Assembly (NCBI GenBank): GCA_023664625.1
Contig: JAMPFD010000001.1
Coordinates: forward strand, 248,001 to 312,000
Length of the DNA: 64,000 nt
Source of the DNA: Bacillota bacterium
Lineage (GTDB): Bacteria; Bacteroidota; Bacteroidia; Bacteroidales; Bacteroidaceae
Direction: 5' to 3'
Under the pieces are notes generated by a model, which searched no databases, was not told the origin of the DNA, and was given only the letters and a program-made list of their open reading frames with translations. The translations under genes were made by a program, and so were the position numbers. Within the stretch, counting starts at the first letter, position 1. Every line of letters begins with the position of its first letter. Of this stretch, positions 1 through 9,645 are shown in pieces.

Positions 1-940
1 GCGGATAGCCTGTCGCCTTGGACGCAAGGGCTGACGAGCGTGAGAGACGGGCGTTAATTTCTATGATACGGTAGTCGTTGGTCTCGGCATTGAAAGCATA
101 CTGTATGTTACACTCACCGACAATATTCAGGTGGCGTACACACTTCACAGCGATGTCCTGAAGCATTCTAACCTGCTCCTCTGTCAGGGAACATGTCGGG
201 GCAACGACGATAGACTCACCCGTATGGATTCCCAACGGGTCAAAGTTCTCCATCGATGCAACGGTGAAGCAGCGGTCATTGGCATCACGGATAACCTCGA
301 ACTCAATCTCCTTCCATCCTTTCAGAGACTCCTCGACAAGAACCTGGGGAGCGAACGTGAATGCCGATTCGGCAATCTCCACAAACGTTTTCTCGTCAGG
401 ACAGACACCGGAGCCGAGGCCACCCAAAGCGTATGCCGAACGTATCATGACAGGATAGCCTATGCGGCGTGCCGTAGAGACAGCCTCCTCCATGGTCTCG
501 CAAGCCTGTGAGACAGGCACTTTCAGATCAATCTTGTTCAGCTCCTTGACAAACAGGTCACGGTCCTCGGTGTTCATGATGGCCTCGACGCTTGTGCCGA
601 GCACTTCCACCCCATACTCGCGGAGGGTTCCGTTTCTGTAAAGCTCCGTACCACAGTTGAGCGCAGTCTGTCCGCCAAAGGCAAGAAAGATTCCGTCAGG
701 ACGCTCCTTCTTAATCACTTCCGTAACAAAAAAGGTATTGACAGGCAGGAAATAAACCTTGTCTGCAATACCTTCACTCGTCTGTATCGTAGCAACATTA
801 GGATTGATAAGTACTGAACTGACGCCCTCCTCACGGAGTGCCTTCAATGCCTGAGAGCCGGAATAGTCAAACTCGCCTGCCTGGCCGATTTTCAGGGCGC
901 CGGAACCAAGTACAAGCACCTTCTTAAGTTGTTTCTTCAT
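1..940 (-). CDS. carB: Carbamoyl-phosphate synthase large subunit, N-terminal part (runs off the window)
   Basis: The large subunit makes carbamoyl phosphate from bicarbonate, ammonia delivered by the small subunit, and two ATP. It feeds pyrimidine and arginine synthesis in the cytoplasm. Reading from an ATG at 940, the minus strand encodes about 313 residues starting [20 protein letters not shown], followed by the [17 protein letters not shown] segment and [10 protein letters not shown]. These are the signature stretches of the first ATP-grasp half of CarB. The 3' end, and so most of the protein of about 1,070 residues, lies beyond the left edge. No frame disruption is visible. A TAACTTTG promoter box lies 59 bases upstream of the start. 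argH and pyrE in the same window belong to the pathways it supplies, but they are 33 kb away. Family assignment is secure; only completeness is unknown. Confidence 0.95.
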   Translation of the reverse strand, partial: MKKQLKKVLVLGSGALKIGQAGEFDYSGSQALKALREEGVSSVLINPNVATIQTSEGIADKVYFLPVNTFFVTEVIKKERPDGIFLAFGGQTALNCGTELYRNGTLREYGVEVLGTSVEAIMNTEDRDLFVKELNKIDLKVPVSQACETMEEAVSTARRIGYPVMIRSAYALGGLGSGVCPDEKTFVEIAESAFTFAPQVLVEESLKGWKEIEFEVIRDANDRCFTVASMENFDPLGIHTGESIVVAPTCSLTEEQVRMLQDIAVKCVRHLNIVGECNIQYAFNAETNDYRIIEINARLSRSSALASKATGYP

Positions 941-998
941 ACGTTTGGGTTTATATTGTTAGAATATCTAAATGTATGCTGTAACCTGAAAATTTTTG

Positions 999-1006
999 CA
1001 AAGTTA
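999..1006 (-). promoter_or_regulatory. Bacteroidetes -7 box for carB
   Basis: The minus strand reads TAACTTTG, an exact match to TAnnTTTG, the -7 element of the Bacteroidetes primary sigma factor. It would give a leader of about 55 nt before the carB start at 940. Confidence 0.7.
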
Positions 1007-1211
1007 CTACATTTTTCTGACATAACGCACACTTTTTATCCTTTTCAACCAAAAAGTTAACCATTTGGCCGTCTTATCTCCCAAAGGATTGATTTATGTA
1101 AGCCCGTCAGAGACATGACACGGAGCCGTCCGGCTTATCTCATACAAAATGCACACCCTCTGATTTTCATCCGTACGGGAGAAAAAATTTGTTTTTTCAA
1201 TTTCTTATTAT

Positions 1212-1219
1212 TAACTTTG
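1212..1219 (+). promoter_or_regulatory. -7 box for the histidine phosphatase gene
   Basis: TAACTTTG on the plus strand lies 27 bases before the ATG at 1247. It decides the start of that gene, because the longer reading frame from 1115 would have the promoter inside the coding region. Confidence 0.75.
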
Positions 1220-1246
1220 CAGGAGAAATCAATAAACGACAACGAT

Positions 1247-2581
1247 ATGAAACTAAAATCATTTGCTCTATGCACCGCCCTCGTCCTGCTGTCTGCGGGA
1301 TTTGGAAACTCTGTCAAGGCTCAGACCTGCAAGGACGATTTCAAACGCAACCCGGACCTTGCCGCTTCCAATTATGTGGCCTATCCCGGACCGAAAGCTT
1401 CACTCACGCCTGCACCAAAAGGCTATGAGCCGGTCTATCTCAGTCACTACGGCAGACACGGGAGCCGCTACCACATAGGATCTGTCTACGGAAATGTCTA
1501 CGGACTGCTCCAGCATGCCGACTCCGCCGATGTGCTGACGGAGAAAGGCAAGACGCTCATGAGGCAGGTGAAGATGCTCAAGGACGAGGCTGCGGGACGC
1601 GACGGCGAACTGACAGAACTCGGAGCACAGCAGCACCGCCAGATAGCGGAACGCATGTACCTTAACTTTCCTGAAATCTTCGGGAAGAAGACCCGTATCG
1701 ATGCTAAGTCGACCATCATCATCCGCTGCATACTCTCCATGGAGAATGCCTTGCTGCAGCTGAAAGGCATGAACCCTCAGCTTGACATCCATCATGACGC
1801 GTCAAACCATGACATGTACTACATGAACCAGAACGCTGACGACTTGTATAAATACAAGAAAGCCGCCATGGATTCCGTGGGCACGGCCTTCTCTGACGCT
1901 CACACACATCCTGAACGCCTGATGGCGCAGCTGTTCTCCTCCGAGACTTACTGGAAAGATTCCATCGATGCAAAGAACCTGATGCAGAACATCCATAAGC
2001 TCGCCATGAACGTACAAAGCTCGGAAATCCGTCACAACCTGAGCCTCACCGACTACTTTACGCAGGAAGAGATTTATGATCTCTGGCAGACAAAGAACGT
2101 TTTCTGGTACCTCACCTACGGTCCGTCAAGCTATAGCGGCGGACTGCAGCCGTACTCCCAGCGTAACCTGCTCCGCAACATCATCAATGAGGCTGACTCA
2201 TGCCTTGCCCTCGACAACTGCGGTGCGACACTGCGCTACGGTCATGACACGATGGTCATGCCGCTCACCTGCCTCCTTGAACTTGACGATACGAACCGGG
2301 ACATCCTCAACCTCTCCACCCTCGCCGAGCAGGAGTGGTGCGACTACCGTATCTTCCCTATGGCATGCAACCTCCAGTTCGTCTTCTACAGAAGCAAAGG
2401 GGCCAAGGCCGGCACTGCCGACAAGGACAGCCGCGGCAAGGATATTCTCGTGAAGGTCCTGCGCAACGAGAACGAAGCGCGCCTTCCTGTCGCTACGGAT
2501 ACATGGCCTTATTATAAATGGAGCGACGTAAAGGCTTACTATACAAAGAAACTCGAGGCGTTCAAGGATGTGAAATTCTGA
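1247..2581 (+). CDS. Secreted histidine-type phosphatase (branch 2, phytase/MINPP-like)
   Basis: Predicted exported phosphomonoesterase of 444 residues. Residues 1-25 form a signal peptide (MKLKSFALCTALVLLSAGFG, cleavage near KAQ). The catalytic RHGSR motif sits at 70-74, and its histidine becomes phosphorylated in this superfamily. A second conserved HD pair, the proton donor in branch-2 enzymes, is at about 333-334 in RYGHDTMVMP. Members include phytases, acid phosphatases and multiple inositol polyphosphate phosphatases; Bacteroidales MINPP enzymes look similar, but the exact substrate cannot be read from the sequence. The start at 1247 was chosen because a promoter box precedes it at 1212-1219 and it opens directly into the signal peptide. 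The gene is monocistronic: a strong terminator follows at 2667 and the divergent carB precedes it. Confidence 0.85.
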   Translation: MKLKSFALCTALVLLSAGFGNSVKAQTCKDDFKRNPDLAASNYVAYPGPKASLTPAPKGYEPVYLSHYGRHGSRYHIGSVYGNVYGLLQHADSADVLTEKGKTLMRQVKMLKDEAAGRDGELTELGAQQHRQIAERMYLNFPEIFGKKTRIDAKSTIIIRCILSMENALLQLKGMNPQLDIHHDASNHDMYYMNQNADDLYKYKKAAMDSVGTAFSDAHTHPERLMAQLFSSETYWKDSIDAKNLMQNIHKLAMNVQSSEIRHNLSLTDYFTQEEIYDLWQTKNVFWYLTYGPSSYSGGLQPYSQRNLLRNIINEADSCLALDNCGATLRYGHDTMVMPLTCLLELDDTNRDILNLSTLAEQEWCDYRIFPMACNLQFVFYRSKGAKAGTADKDSRGKDILVKVLRNENEARLPVATDTWPYYKWSDVKAYYTKKLEAFKDVKF

Positions 2582-2666
2582 ACCGCCGGCACACATGCCA
2601 TCTGCCGAATCACATATTCATACCGCCATGCCGGCACGGATATAATCTTCACACTACGTCTTTCAT

Positions 2667-2714
2667 ACTCCGCCCGTCACTCTGCCATTGAGTGACGGGC
2701 GGAGTGCTTTTTTT
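2667..2714 (+). terminator. Strong intrinsic terminator after the histidine phosphatase
   Basis: A perfect 15-bp stem (2667-2681 with 2691-2705) around a 9-base loop is followed by seven T at 2708-2714. It ends the phosphatase transcript and insulates the SusC locus from it. Confidence 0.9.
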
Positions 2715-3069
2715 AGTAACTGTTGGAAAAACACAATTTCTACACATAAACAACTGTTGGAAATCGGCATCAGTGAGAATATCTTCCATTATAAAACATT
2801 TTTTTTCAACAGATATTCTGAATAAAGATTTGTTTCGTCAGCAAGCCGGCGGGACATAAGGAACAGGCACAAGAGACTCCTGTCCTCGCTATGCCATGCA
2901 ATGTACATGACAGGAGCATGTACCCGCACGATACCGGCATTTACGGATAACACTTTTTTCATATCTTCCACAACAGGCAACCGGCGGCAATACCGTCCGA
3001 TACAGCCAATCAGCCTACTGTCAAACAGCCGGGAAACGAAAGGTAACGGTCCGCATTGCAAAAAAACGA
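2715..3069. other. Intergenic stretch with repeat fragments and no recognised gene
   Basis: Bases 2716-2820 hold two degenerate copies of the AAGTAACTGTTGGAAA-type repeat end (2716 and 2750). Bases 3035-3056 hold one unit of the 22-bp GGTAACG palindrome family. I see no TAnnTTTG box reading towards susC here, unlike the matching flank of the right arm. Open frames in this stretch show no family features. Confidence 0.5.
3035..3056. repeat. Single unit of the 22-bp GGTTACC palindrome family
   Basis: One 22-bp unit with core AAAGGTAACGG lies just before the SusC1 leader, where the paralogous right arm instead has a promoter box. The other copies are at 11054, 21174, 36457, 45820, 51692 and 56963. 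Confidence 0.55.
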
Positions 3070-3247
3070 GTTCCTCTCCGCACAGAGGAGCACGCATCAC
3101 GGCTCCGCCACACATTATATTATATATATACGTGTGCGCCCCGTCCGCCCCGCATCCCCGGAACGTGCCGCCGCATGCCCCGCGGCCGTACAGCCGGCCG
3201 GCCCCTAACCCGCGCAACTGCAATATTATTTGACAAACATTATATTT
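3070..3247 (+). promoter_or_regulatory. Conserved leader of susC1, inverted copy of the susC2 leader
   Basis: Bases 3070-3128 match about 30355-30414 on the other strand nearly base for base. They include a small hairpin (TCCTCT at 3072-3077, loop CCGCAC, AGAGGA at 3084-3089) and an AT-rich TATATTATATATA run. A variable GC-rich middle follows, and identity resumes at 3219 and continues into the gene. The second SusC gene has the same organisation, so this is probably a transcribed leader rather than random spacer. No consensus promoter box is visible upstream of this copy. Confidence 0.65.
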
Positions 3248-3475
3248 ATGAAAAGAAAACTTACTTTAATTCTTGCCACCATGTTTCTTTGCGTAGGAAT
3301 GGCACTGGCACAGACAAAGGTTACAGGTGTCGTCGTTGAAGACGGTACTGAAGAACCTATCATTGGTGCCTCGGTGATGGTTACGGGCACCAAGAAAGGT
3401 GTTGTGACAGACATTAACGGTAACTTTACGATTGATGTGCCTGTCGGAAAGAAACTGACTTTCAGTTATATCGGC
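3219..3475. repeat. Left copy of a near-identical inverted repeat (SusC leader end plus first ~75 codons)
   Basis: The segment matches 29930-30186 on the opposite strand with only about five differences by eye, including silent changes near 3273 and 3292 and a V/A change near 3442. Beyond about 3480 identity falls to ordinary paralogue level. Left position p pairs with right position 33405 minus p. Such sharply bounded identity suggests recombination or gene conversion between the two ends. Confidence 0.85.
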
Positions 3476-6400
3476 ATGCAGCCCGTCACTCTGGCTGCAA
3501 AGCAGCAGATGAAAGTGCTGATGAAGGCTGACAACACCACTATAGAAGAAGTGGTTGTCACCGGTATGCAGAAGACCGACAAGCGTCTCTTTACCGGTGC
3601 TTCGTCAAAGATTGACGCCGACAAGACACACCTCTCCGGTACGGCCGATGTGAGCCGCTCCCTCGAAGGACGTGTGGCCGGCGTGCAGGTGACTAACGTC
3701 AGCGGCACTTTTGGCGCTTCACCGAAAATCCGCGTGCGCGGCGCCACTTCCATCTACGGCAACTCCAAGCCTCTGTGGGTTATCGACGGTGTCATCTATG
3801 AGGATAATGTCGATGTCTCTGCCGATGAACTTTCATCAGGTGATGCCAAGACACTTATCTCAAGTGCCGTGGCAGGCCTTAACTCTGACGACATCGAGTC
3901 GTTCACAATCCTTAAGGACGGTTCCGCTACCTCTATCTACGGTGCGCGTGCCATGGCTGGCGTGATAGTCATAACGACAAAGCGCGGACAGAAAGGCCGT
4001 GCCACAGTGAGCTATACGGGCGAGTTCTCCTCACGCCTCAAGCCATCATACAACGACTATAACATCATGAACTCCCAGGAAATGATGGGCGTATACAAGG
4101 AGATGTCAAACAAGGGATGGCTCCAGCTGGAGAACCTTGTCAATGCAAAGAACTCAGGTGTCTACGGATACATGTACCAGCAGCTCCGCTCCTACGACGA
4201 GACAACAGGACAGTTCGGACTGCCTAACACTCAGGCTGCCATGAACCAGTATCTCCAGCAGGCGGAGTTCCGCAATACCGACTGGTTTGACCATCTGTTC
4301 TCAAACAGTGTTACGCAGAACCACTCCCTCAGCCTCTCCATGGGTGGCGAGAAGTCCCAGACATATCTCTCCATGTCGCTCATGAACGACCCGGGACAGT
4401 ATGTCAACCGCTCTAAGGTTCGCCGCTATACATTCAACGGCAAGACATCATACGATATCCTCAACAACCTTACCGTAAGGCTCGCCGCACAGGGCAGCCA
4501 CCGTGAGCAGGAAGCTCCGGGTTCGCTCAACCAGACAACTGACGTCGTTACGGGTGAGGTGAAGCGTGACTTCGACATCAACCCGTTCTCTTACGCGCTG
4601 AACACCAGCCGCTGTCTTGACCCTGACATCAACTATACCCGCTTCTATACGGGCTTCAATATCTTCAACGAGCTGGAGAACAACTACAACGACATCAATG
4701 TCAATGAACTCATGTTCCGTGCCGAACTGGAGTATAAGCCTGTCAGAGGACTTGCCCTCAATGGACTTATCTCTACACGTATGTCACGCACAAAGCGCCA
4801 GCATAACGTGATGGACAACTCTAACCAGGCTAACGCCTATCGTGCAGGTGTCGACGCTACTGACGACAACTCTACCATACGTGACTCAAACCCGCTCCTC
4901 TATACCGACCCTGACAATGAGCTGGCTCTCCCTGAGACAGTGCTTCCTGAGGGCGGTATCAAGTATCAGTATGACAGTGAGATGCGCTCCTCAAACTACC
5001 GTTTCACAGCCGACTACCGTAACGTATGGAACGACAAGCATACCCTCAACCTCATGGCAGGTTCCGAGTTGTCTACCCTCAAGCGTACAGAGACCACCTG
5101 GACGGGCTGGGGCTACCAGTTCAACAACGGCGGCATAGTACGTACTCCGTATCTGTGGCTGAAGATGATGAACGAGGAGAACACTGACTACTTCGCAGAA
5201 TCATTCACACAGACAAACACTCTCGCATACTTCGGTACCGCGACCTACAACTTCGACCAGCGCTACACCATCAACGGAACCTTCCGCTATGAGGGTACGA
5301 ACCGTCTCGGAAAGGCTACCTCTTCACGCTGGCTTCCTACATGGAACGTGTCAGGTTCCTATGACATCATCAACGAGAAGTTCATGCAGAACGCACAGTC
5401 CTGGCTCTCACAGCTCAAGCTCCGCGCGTCATACTCCCTTACCGCCGATGCCGGTCCGTCATTCGTGACAAACGCACAGGCTGTATATCATACAAAGAAC
5501 ACATGGCGCCCTACAAACTCATCGGCAGAGTCACAGATATATATCGAGGACCTTGCCAACACTGAGCTGACCTACGAGAAGAAGCACGAGTTCAACATCG
5601 GTCTTGACTTCGGCTTCCTCCACGACCGTATCGCCGTCAATGTCGACGCCTACTGGCGTAACAACTTCGACCTCATCGGCCGTACCTACACTCAGGGCGC
5701 GGGCGGTCAGATTGCCAAATATGCCAATGTGGCTGACATGAAGTCAAGCGGTGTCGAGTTCGGTATCTCCACAGTGAACATCAACAACAGATCCTTCAAG
5801 TGGACATCTGACTTCATCTACTCTCACGCCAAGAACGAAATCACCAACCTTGAGACAGCGTCACGTGCCATCGACCTCGTCAGCGGCACAGGCTATGCCA
5901 TCCAGGGCTATCCTGTACGCTCTATCTTCAGCTACAAGTTCGCAGGCCTGAACGATGAGGGTCTTCCCATGGTCTTCAACGAAGAAGGAAAAGCCACTGT
6001 CGGCGACATTAACTTCCAGGAGACGGAGAACCTTACCGACTTCCTTGTCTACGAAGGTGCGTCAGACCCTACATGGTACGGTTCGTTCAACAACACGTTC
6101 ACATACAACTACAACAACGGCGGCAAGCTCAACCTTGATGTCTTCATCACATACTCAGGAGGTAACGTCGTACGTCTCGACCCTGTCTTCAACTATTCTT
6201 ATTCCGACTTATCGGCACTCCCTAAGGAGTTCAAGAACCGCTGGATGACATCAGGTGACGAGTTCGTGACAAACATTCCTGCCATAGCGTCGCTCAGCCA
6301 GCTTGACCGTTACGGCACAACATCGCTGAAGACAGCCTACAACGCATACAACTACTCTACGGAACGTATAGCAAAAGGCAACTTCATACGTCTCAAGGAA

Positions 6401-6607
6401 ATAGCCCTCTCATATGTCCTCCCGCAGTCATGGCTCAAGAAGACTGTCATCCTGAACAGTGCTTCACTGAAGCTCGCGGCAACAAACCTCTGCCTGCTCT
6501 ACGCAGACAAGAAACTTAACGGTCAGGACCCTGAGTTCATCAATTCCGGCGGTGTGGCTTCGCCTATAACAAAGCAGTTCACTCTGACACTGCGTCTCGG
6601 ATTCTAA
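3248..6607 (+). CDS. SusC/RagA-family TonB-dependent outer-membrane transporter (left arm)
   Basis: Predicted outer-membrane barrel that imports a ligand captured by its SusD partner, powered by TonB-ExbBD. The protein has 1,119 residues. A signal peptide (about 1-21, ending GMALA) is followed by a carboxypeptidase-regulatory-like domain (about 25-100, KVTGVVVEDGTEEPIIGASV), the VVVTG region and plug (about 105-250, with the SusC hallmarks IRVRGATSIYG, LWVIDGV and ILKDGSATSIYGARAMAGVI), then the barrel, ending in a C-terminal Phe. There is no STN domain, so no sign of direct sigma/anti-sigma signalling. The ATG at 3248 is preferred to the in-frame TTG at 3230 because it begins the signal peptide. 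It heads a tight operon with susD1 (39-base gap), a zinc lipoprotein and a DUF4302 lipoprotein, which points to peptides rather than glycans as cargo. This last point is inference. Confidence 0.93.
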   Translation: MKRKLTLILATMFLCVGMALAQTKVTGVVVEDGTEEPIIGASVMVTGTKKGVVTDINGNFTIDVPVGKKLTFSYIGMQPVTLAAKQQMKVLMKADNTTIEEVVVTGMQKTDKRLFTGASSKIDADKTHLSGTADVSRSLEGRVAGVQVTNVSGTFGASPKIRVRGATSIYGNSKPLWVIDGVIYEDNVDVSADELSSGDAKTLISSAVAGLNSDDIESFTILKDGSATSIYGARAMAGVIVITTKRGQKGRATVSYTGEFSSRLKPSYNDYNIMNSQEMMGVYKEMSNKGWLQLENLVNAKNSGVYGYMYQQLRSYDETTGQFGLPNTQAAMNQYLQQAEFRNTDWFDHLFSNSVTQNHSLSLSMGGEKSQTYLSMSLMNDPGQYVNRSKVRRYTFNGKTSYDILNNLTVRLAAQGSHREQEAPGSLNQTTDVVTGEVKRDFDINPFSYALNTSRCLDPDINYTRFYTGFNIFNELENNYNDINVNELMFRAELEYKPVRGLALNGLISTRMSRTKRQHNVMDNSNQANAYRAGVDATDDNSTIRDSNPLLYTDPDNELALPETVLPEGGIKYQYDSEMRSSNYRFTADYRNVWNDKHTLNLMAGSELSTLKRTETTWTGWGYQFNNGGIVRTPYLWLKMMNEENTDYFAESFTQTNTLAYFGTATYNFDQRYTINGTFRYEGTNRLGKATSSRWLPTWNVSGSYDIINEKFMQNAQSWLSQLKLRASYSLTADAGPSFVTNAQAVYHTKNTWRPTNSSAESQIYIEDLANTELTYEKKHEFNIGLDFGFLHDRIAVNVDAYWRNNFDLIGRTYTQGAGGQIAKYANVADMKSSGVEFGISTVNINNRSFKWTSDFIYSHAKNEITNLETASRAIDLVSGTGYAIQGYPVRSIFSYKFAGLNDEGLPMVFNEEGKATVGDINFQETENLTDFLVYEGASDPTWYGSFNNTFTYNYNNGGKLNLDVFITYSGGNVVRLDPVFNYSYSDLSALPKEFKNRWMTSGDEFVTNIPAIASLSQLDRYGTTSLKTAYNAYNYSTERIAKGNFIRLKEIALSYVLPQSWLKKTVILNSASLKLAATNLCLLYADKKLNGQDPEFINSGGVASPITKQFTLTLRLGF

Positions 6608-6646
6608 TAGCAAGTCGTAAATAAAAAAACAGAAAACAAGATCTAT

Positions 6647-8320
6647 ATGAAGACATTATATATAAATAAGGTATTGGGAGTGCTCTTCCTTTCCGCTGCA
6701 ATGTCGGGAATGACAGCCTGCAACGACAAGCTTGACGAACTTCCTGACAACCGGACAGATATTGACAGCCCGCAGAAAGTGGGACTGCTCCTCACATCGG
6801 GATATCCTGAGGCGTCGGCTGCGGAAATCTGTGAGCTTTACGGCGACAACTTCGTTGACAACAACGTCTGCGTTCCGGGCTCTCACAAGGATGCCAATGC
6901 CAAATTTCAGGAAGAGGCCTACAAGTGGGGAGACATCAAGAACTATTCCACCGGTGAGGACGACACTCCTTATCAGGTCTGGGAGGCTTACTATAAAGGC
7001 ATAGCAGTCTGCAACCATGCCATAGAGGCTATGGAGACCATGAGCGAGAACCCTGCCGGCGACCCTGCGCTGTCCGGTTTCTGGGGCGAGGCTCACGTGC
7101 TCCGCGCATATCTCCATTTCGTGCTCGTCAACGTCTTTGCCGAGTCATATCAGGGCGACGCAGCCAATGAAGCAAACCGCGGCATCCCTTATGTGACGAA
7201 ACCTGAGACAGTGGTCAATGTTGACTACTCTGACAATGAGTACCTGCACAACATCAAGGAGACCTACGCCCTCATAGAGAAGGATATCCTTGAAGGCATC
7301 AACCTCATTGACGATTCAAAGTATACCGTTCCGGCATACCATTTCAACAAGCGCGCCGCAAATGCTTTCGCCGCACGCTTCTATCTCTATAAGCGTGACT
7401 ACCGGAAGGCCCTCGACCATGCCGATGCCGCACTGCAGCTCTCCAGCCTGCGCAACTGGGCAGGACTGAACACCAACACCATTGAGACCTGTCTGCGCGG
7501 TTACAATGACGAGACCCTGACCTGCAACTACCTCATACAGGCGACATACTCCACACAGGACCGTATGCTCTCCGCATGCCGCTATGCCATCAATGACGGC
7601 AACGATGCCTGGGGCATAGAGTCAACGAAGGATGTCATCTACGGCGGCGGACCTTGCTGGTCAAACCGTCTCCCTGCATTCAACGGCAAGCTCTACCGCT
7701 GGGCTTCCGGCTCGGAATACGGCACATGGCTCTTCCGTGTGTATGAATACTTCGAGTATTCTGACAAAATCGCAGGCATCGGTTTCGTACACATGCTCTA
7801 TCAGCCGCTTACTGCCGACGAGACAATGCTTGTACGCGCAGAAGCAAAGCTCTATCTCGACGACCAGGCCGGTGCCATCAGCGACCTCGGACAGTGGACG
7901 GCGTCACACAGCGCACCTAATGACCTGACCCTCTCACGCATAAAGAATTTCTATGCAGGCAAGAACGCCGCGAAATACGCCGGTGACATCAATCCTGACA
8001 AGATGGGCTTCGAGAAGATCCTCTCCGGTGACGACCTTGACGTGCTCAGCTGCATTCTCCACCTTCGCCGCATAGAGACTCACTATGAGGGGCTCCGCTG
8101 GTTCGACATCAAACGTTACGGCATCAATATCAAGCATGTCTACCGCAACGCACTGGAACTCAACGCGACATCCGACGAGTTGCGCTACGACGACCCGCGC
8201 CGTGTCTTCCAGATTCCGACAAACGTCATCAATGCCGGCTATCCTGCGACAAACCGCCAGCCGATGCTCAATGATGCCAACGATAAGTCCATACAGAATC
8301 CGGTCCGTGTTGTAGAATAA
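6647..8320 (+). CDS. SusD/RagB-family surface lipoprotein (left arm)
   Basis: Surface lid lipoprotein of 557 residues that pairs with the SusC barrel upstream. The signal peptide ends in a lipobox with the lipidated Cys at residue 25 (SGMTAC). The body has SusD-type features: an alpha-helical repeat layout with WEAYYKGIAVCNHAIEAM near the N-terminus, LRAYLHFVLVNVFA, the AANAFAARFYLYKRDYRKAL helix, and a C-terminal EGLRWFDIKRYG stretch typical of RagB/SusD. Length is usual for the family. It lies 39 bases after susC1 and 21 bases before the zinc lipoprotein, so it is almost certainly co-transcribed. Ligand type cannot be read from the protein. The metallopeptidase-like neighbours suggest peptide or protein ligands, as for RagAB of Porphyromonas. 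Confidence 0.92.
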   Translation: MKTLYINKVLGVLFLSAAMSGMTACNDKLDELPDNRTDIDSPQKVGLLLTSGYPEASAAEICELYGDNFVDNNVCVPGSHKDANAKFQEEAYKWGDIKNYSTGEDDTPYQVWEAYYKGIAVCNHAIEAMETMSENPAGDPALSGFWGEAHVLRAYLHFVLVNVFAESYQGDAANEANRGIPYVTKPETVVNVDYSDNEYLHNIKETYALIEKDILEGINLIDDSKYTVPAYHFNKRAANAFAARFYLYKRDYRKALDHADAALQLSSLRNWAGLNTNTIETCLRGYNDETLTCNYLIQATYSTQDRMLSACRYAINDGNDAWGIESTKDVIYGGGPCWSNRLPAFNGKLYRWASGSEYGTWLFRVYEYFEYSDKIAGIGFVHMLYQPLTADETMLVRAEAKLYLDDQAGAISDLGQWTASHSAPNDLTLSRIKNFYAGKNAAKYAGDINPDKMGFEKILSGDDLDVLSCILHLRRIETHYEGLRWFDIKRYGINIKHVYRNALELNATSDELRYDDPRRVFQIPTNVINAGYPATNRQPMLNDANDKSIQNPVRVVE

Positions 8321-8341
8321 ATAATAAGGAGGAAAGATAAA

Positions 8342-9610
8342 ATGAAGAAATTTTTCAGCTACATATTTCTCGGTCTCTGCGCAGGAGCAATGGCTTCCTG
8401 CAGCAGCGACGATGAGTTCACTGAGTCTATCTACGACACAAACATCCCTGTCTATGACGAGAACTCAGCAACATATCCTTTCGACAAGTGGGTATATGAG
8501 AACTTCACTGAGCCGTACAACGTGCAGATTCAGTATAAGTTCAACTTCAATGCCTCTGACAAGGACTTCCAGCTGTCGCCGGCTGAGTATAACCGCTCAC
8601 AGCTTCTCAGCCATTTCGTGCGCCATCTGTTCTATGATGTCTATACCGACTGCCGCCCTGCCGACGAGCAGAACAAGGAAAACTTCATGAAGAAGTACGG
8701 TCCGCGCCTGTTCCATTTCATCGGCTCTTCAGGCTACTCTCCTTCCACGGGAACTGAGGTGCTCGGTACAGCTTCCGGCGGTGTGAAGATTACTCTTTAC
8801 AACGTCAACGAGATGAAGCCTTACTCGGATGATGTGGTCTACACAGCGGCAGACATCGACCTGCTCAACGACCGCTATTTCCATACCATGCACCATGAGT
8901 TCTCCCATATCCTCCACCAGACAAAGTCCTATCCTGTGACCTTCGGGCAGGTGACCTCAGGCTCTTACGACTCAAGCAACTGGCAGGACCGTGACTCAAC
9001 GACCACCCACCGCCTCGGCTACGTCACACACTATGCGTCATCAGCCAACACCGAGGATTTCGTGGAGGTGCTCTCCTGCATCATCACCGATACAGAATGG
9101 CGCTGGATGCACCGCATCATCTCTGCCACCGTCAACGGCATGTGCACCGGAGACAAGGAGCAGATAAAGGAATTCATAAAGTCTCTTGACATTAAGGATG
9201 TCGACAACCCTGATGCCCACTGGAACAACTTCGCCGTATATACCGAGAGCGAGTATGACAACGAAACGGGACAGTACGTGCCTACGGACAATAAGGTGCT
9301 TGACATTTACCGCAGCACCGCCACTGTCGCGAACAAGGACTATAACGCAGAGGTGCCGCAGTACAGGTACACTCTCTACAAGCGGTATAACAGTTTCAGC
9401 AGCTTCCTTGATGATGTAACGGTAAGCAGCCAGTCTGACAACATGGGCATCAACGCCATACTGAAGAAGATAAGCATCGCCACGACATGGTATAAGGAGA
9501 ACTGGCAGTTTGACATCTACCGGATTCGCCGTGAGCTGTCAAAGCGTCAGGAGACCATCAACGATTATATCCATGACAAGAGCCGGGTTGTTATCTACGA
9601 CTATCAGTAA
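8342..9610 (+). CDS. Substrate import-associated zinc metallohydrolase lipoprotein (HExxH, left arm)
   Basis: Lipoprotein of 422 residues (lipobox MASC, Cys20) with a zinc-metallopeptidase motif HEFSH at 185-189 in HTMHHEFSHILHQ. It matches the family described as substrate import-associated zinc metallohydrolase lipoproteins (TIGR04549 / putative zinc-binding metallopeptidase), which is regularly encoded beside SusC/SusD. Other conserved stretches are WVYENFTEPYNVQIQY near residue 50 and TEDFVEVLSCIIT after the motif, where a Glu could be the third zinc ligand. It presumably acts on the cell surface, trimming peptides or another substrate before import; proteolytic activity is inferred from the motif only. 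It lies 21 bases after susD1 and 35 before the DUF4302 gene. The right arm has a 313-residue paralogue; this one carries a longer C-terminal tail. Confidence 0.88.
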   Translation: MKKFFSYIFLGLCAGAMASCSSDDEFTESIYDTNIPVYDENSATYPFDKWVYENFTEPYNVQIQYKFNFNASDKDFQLSPAEYNRSQLLSHFVRHLFYDVYTDCRPADEQNKENFMKKYGPRLFHFIGSSGYSPSTGTEVLGTASGGVKITLYNVNEMKPYSDDVVYTAADIDLLNDRYFHTMHHEFSHILHQTKSYPVTFGQVTSGSYDSSNWQDRDSTTTHRLGYVTHYASSANTEDFVEVLSCIITDTEWRWMHRIISATVNGMCTGDKEQIKEFIKSLDIKDVDNPDAHWNNFAVYTESEYDNETGQYVPTDNKVLDIYRSTATVANKDYNAEVPQYRYTLYKRYNSFSSFLDDVTVSSQSDNMGINAILKKISIATTWYKENWQFDIYRIRRELSKRQETINDYIHDKSRVVIYDYQ

Positions 9611-9645
9611 TACTATAATACGCAAACGAAAATACAAGAACGACA

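Noticed and set aside
2789..3223. A 144-codon minus-strand open frame before susC1
   Set aside because: It runs through the GC-rich SusC leader and repeat units; the apparent protein is low-complexity Gly/Arg/Cys-rich sequence with no promoter.
3230..3247. Start of SusC1 at the upstream TTG
   Set aside because: It would put six extra residues before a perfect signal peptide; the ATG at 3248 matches the start of its paralogue.
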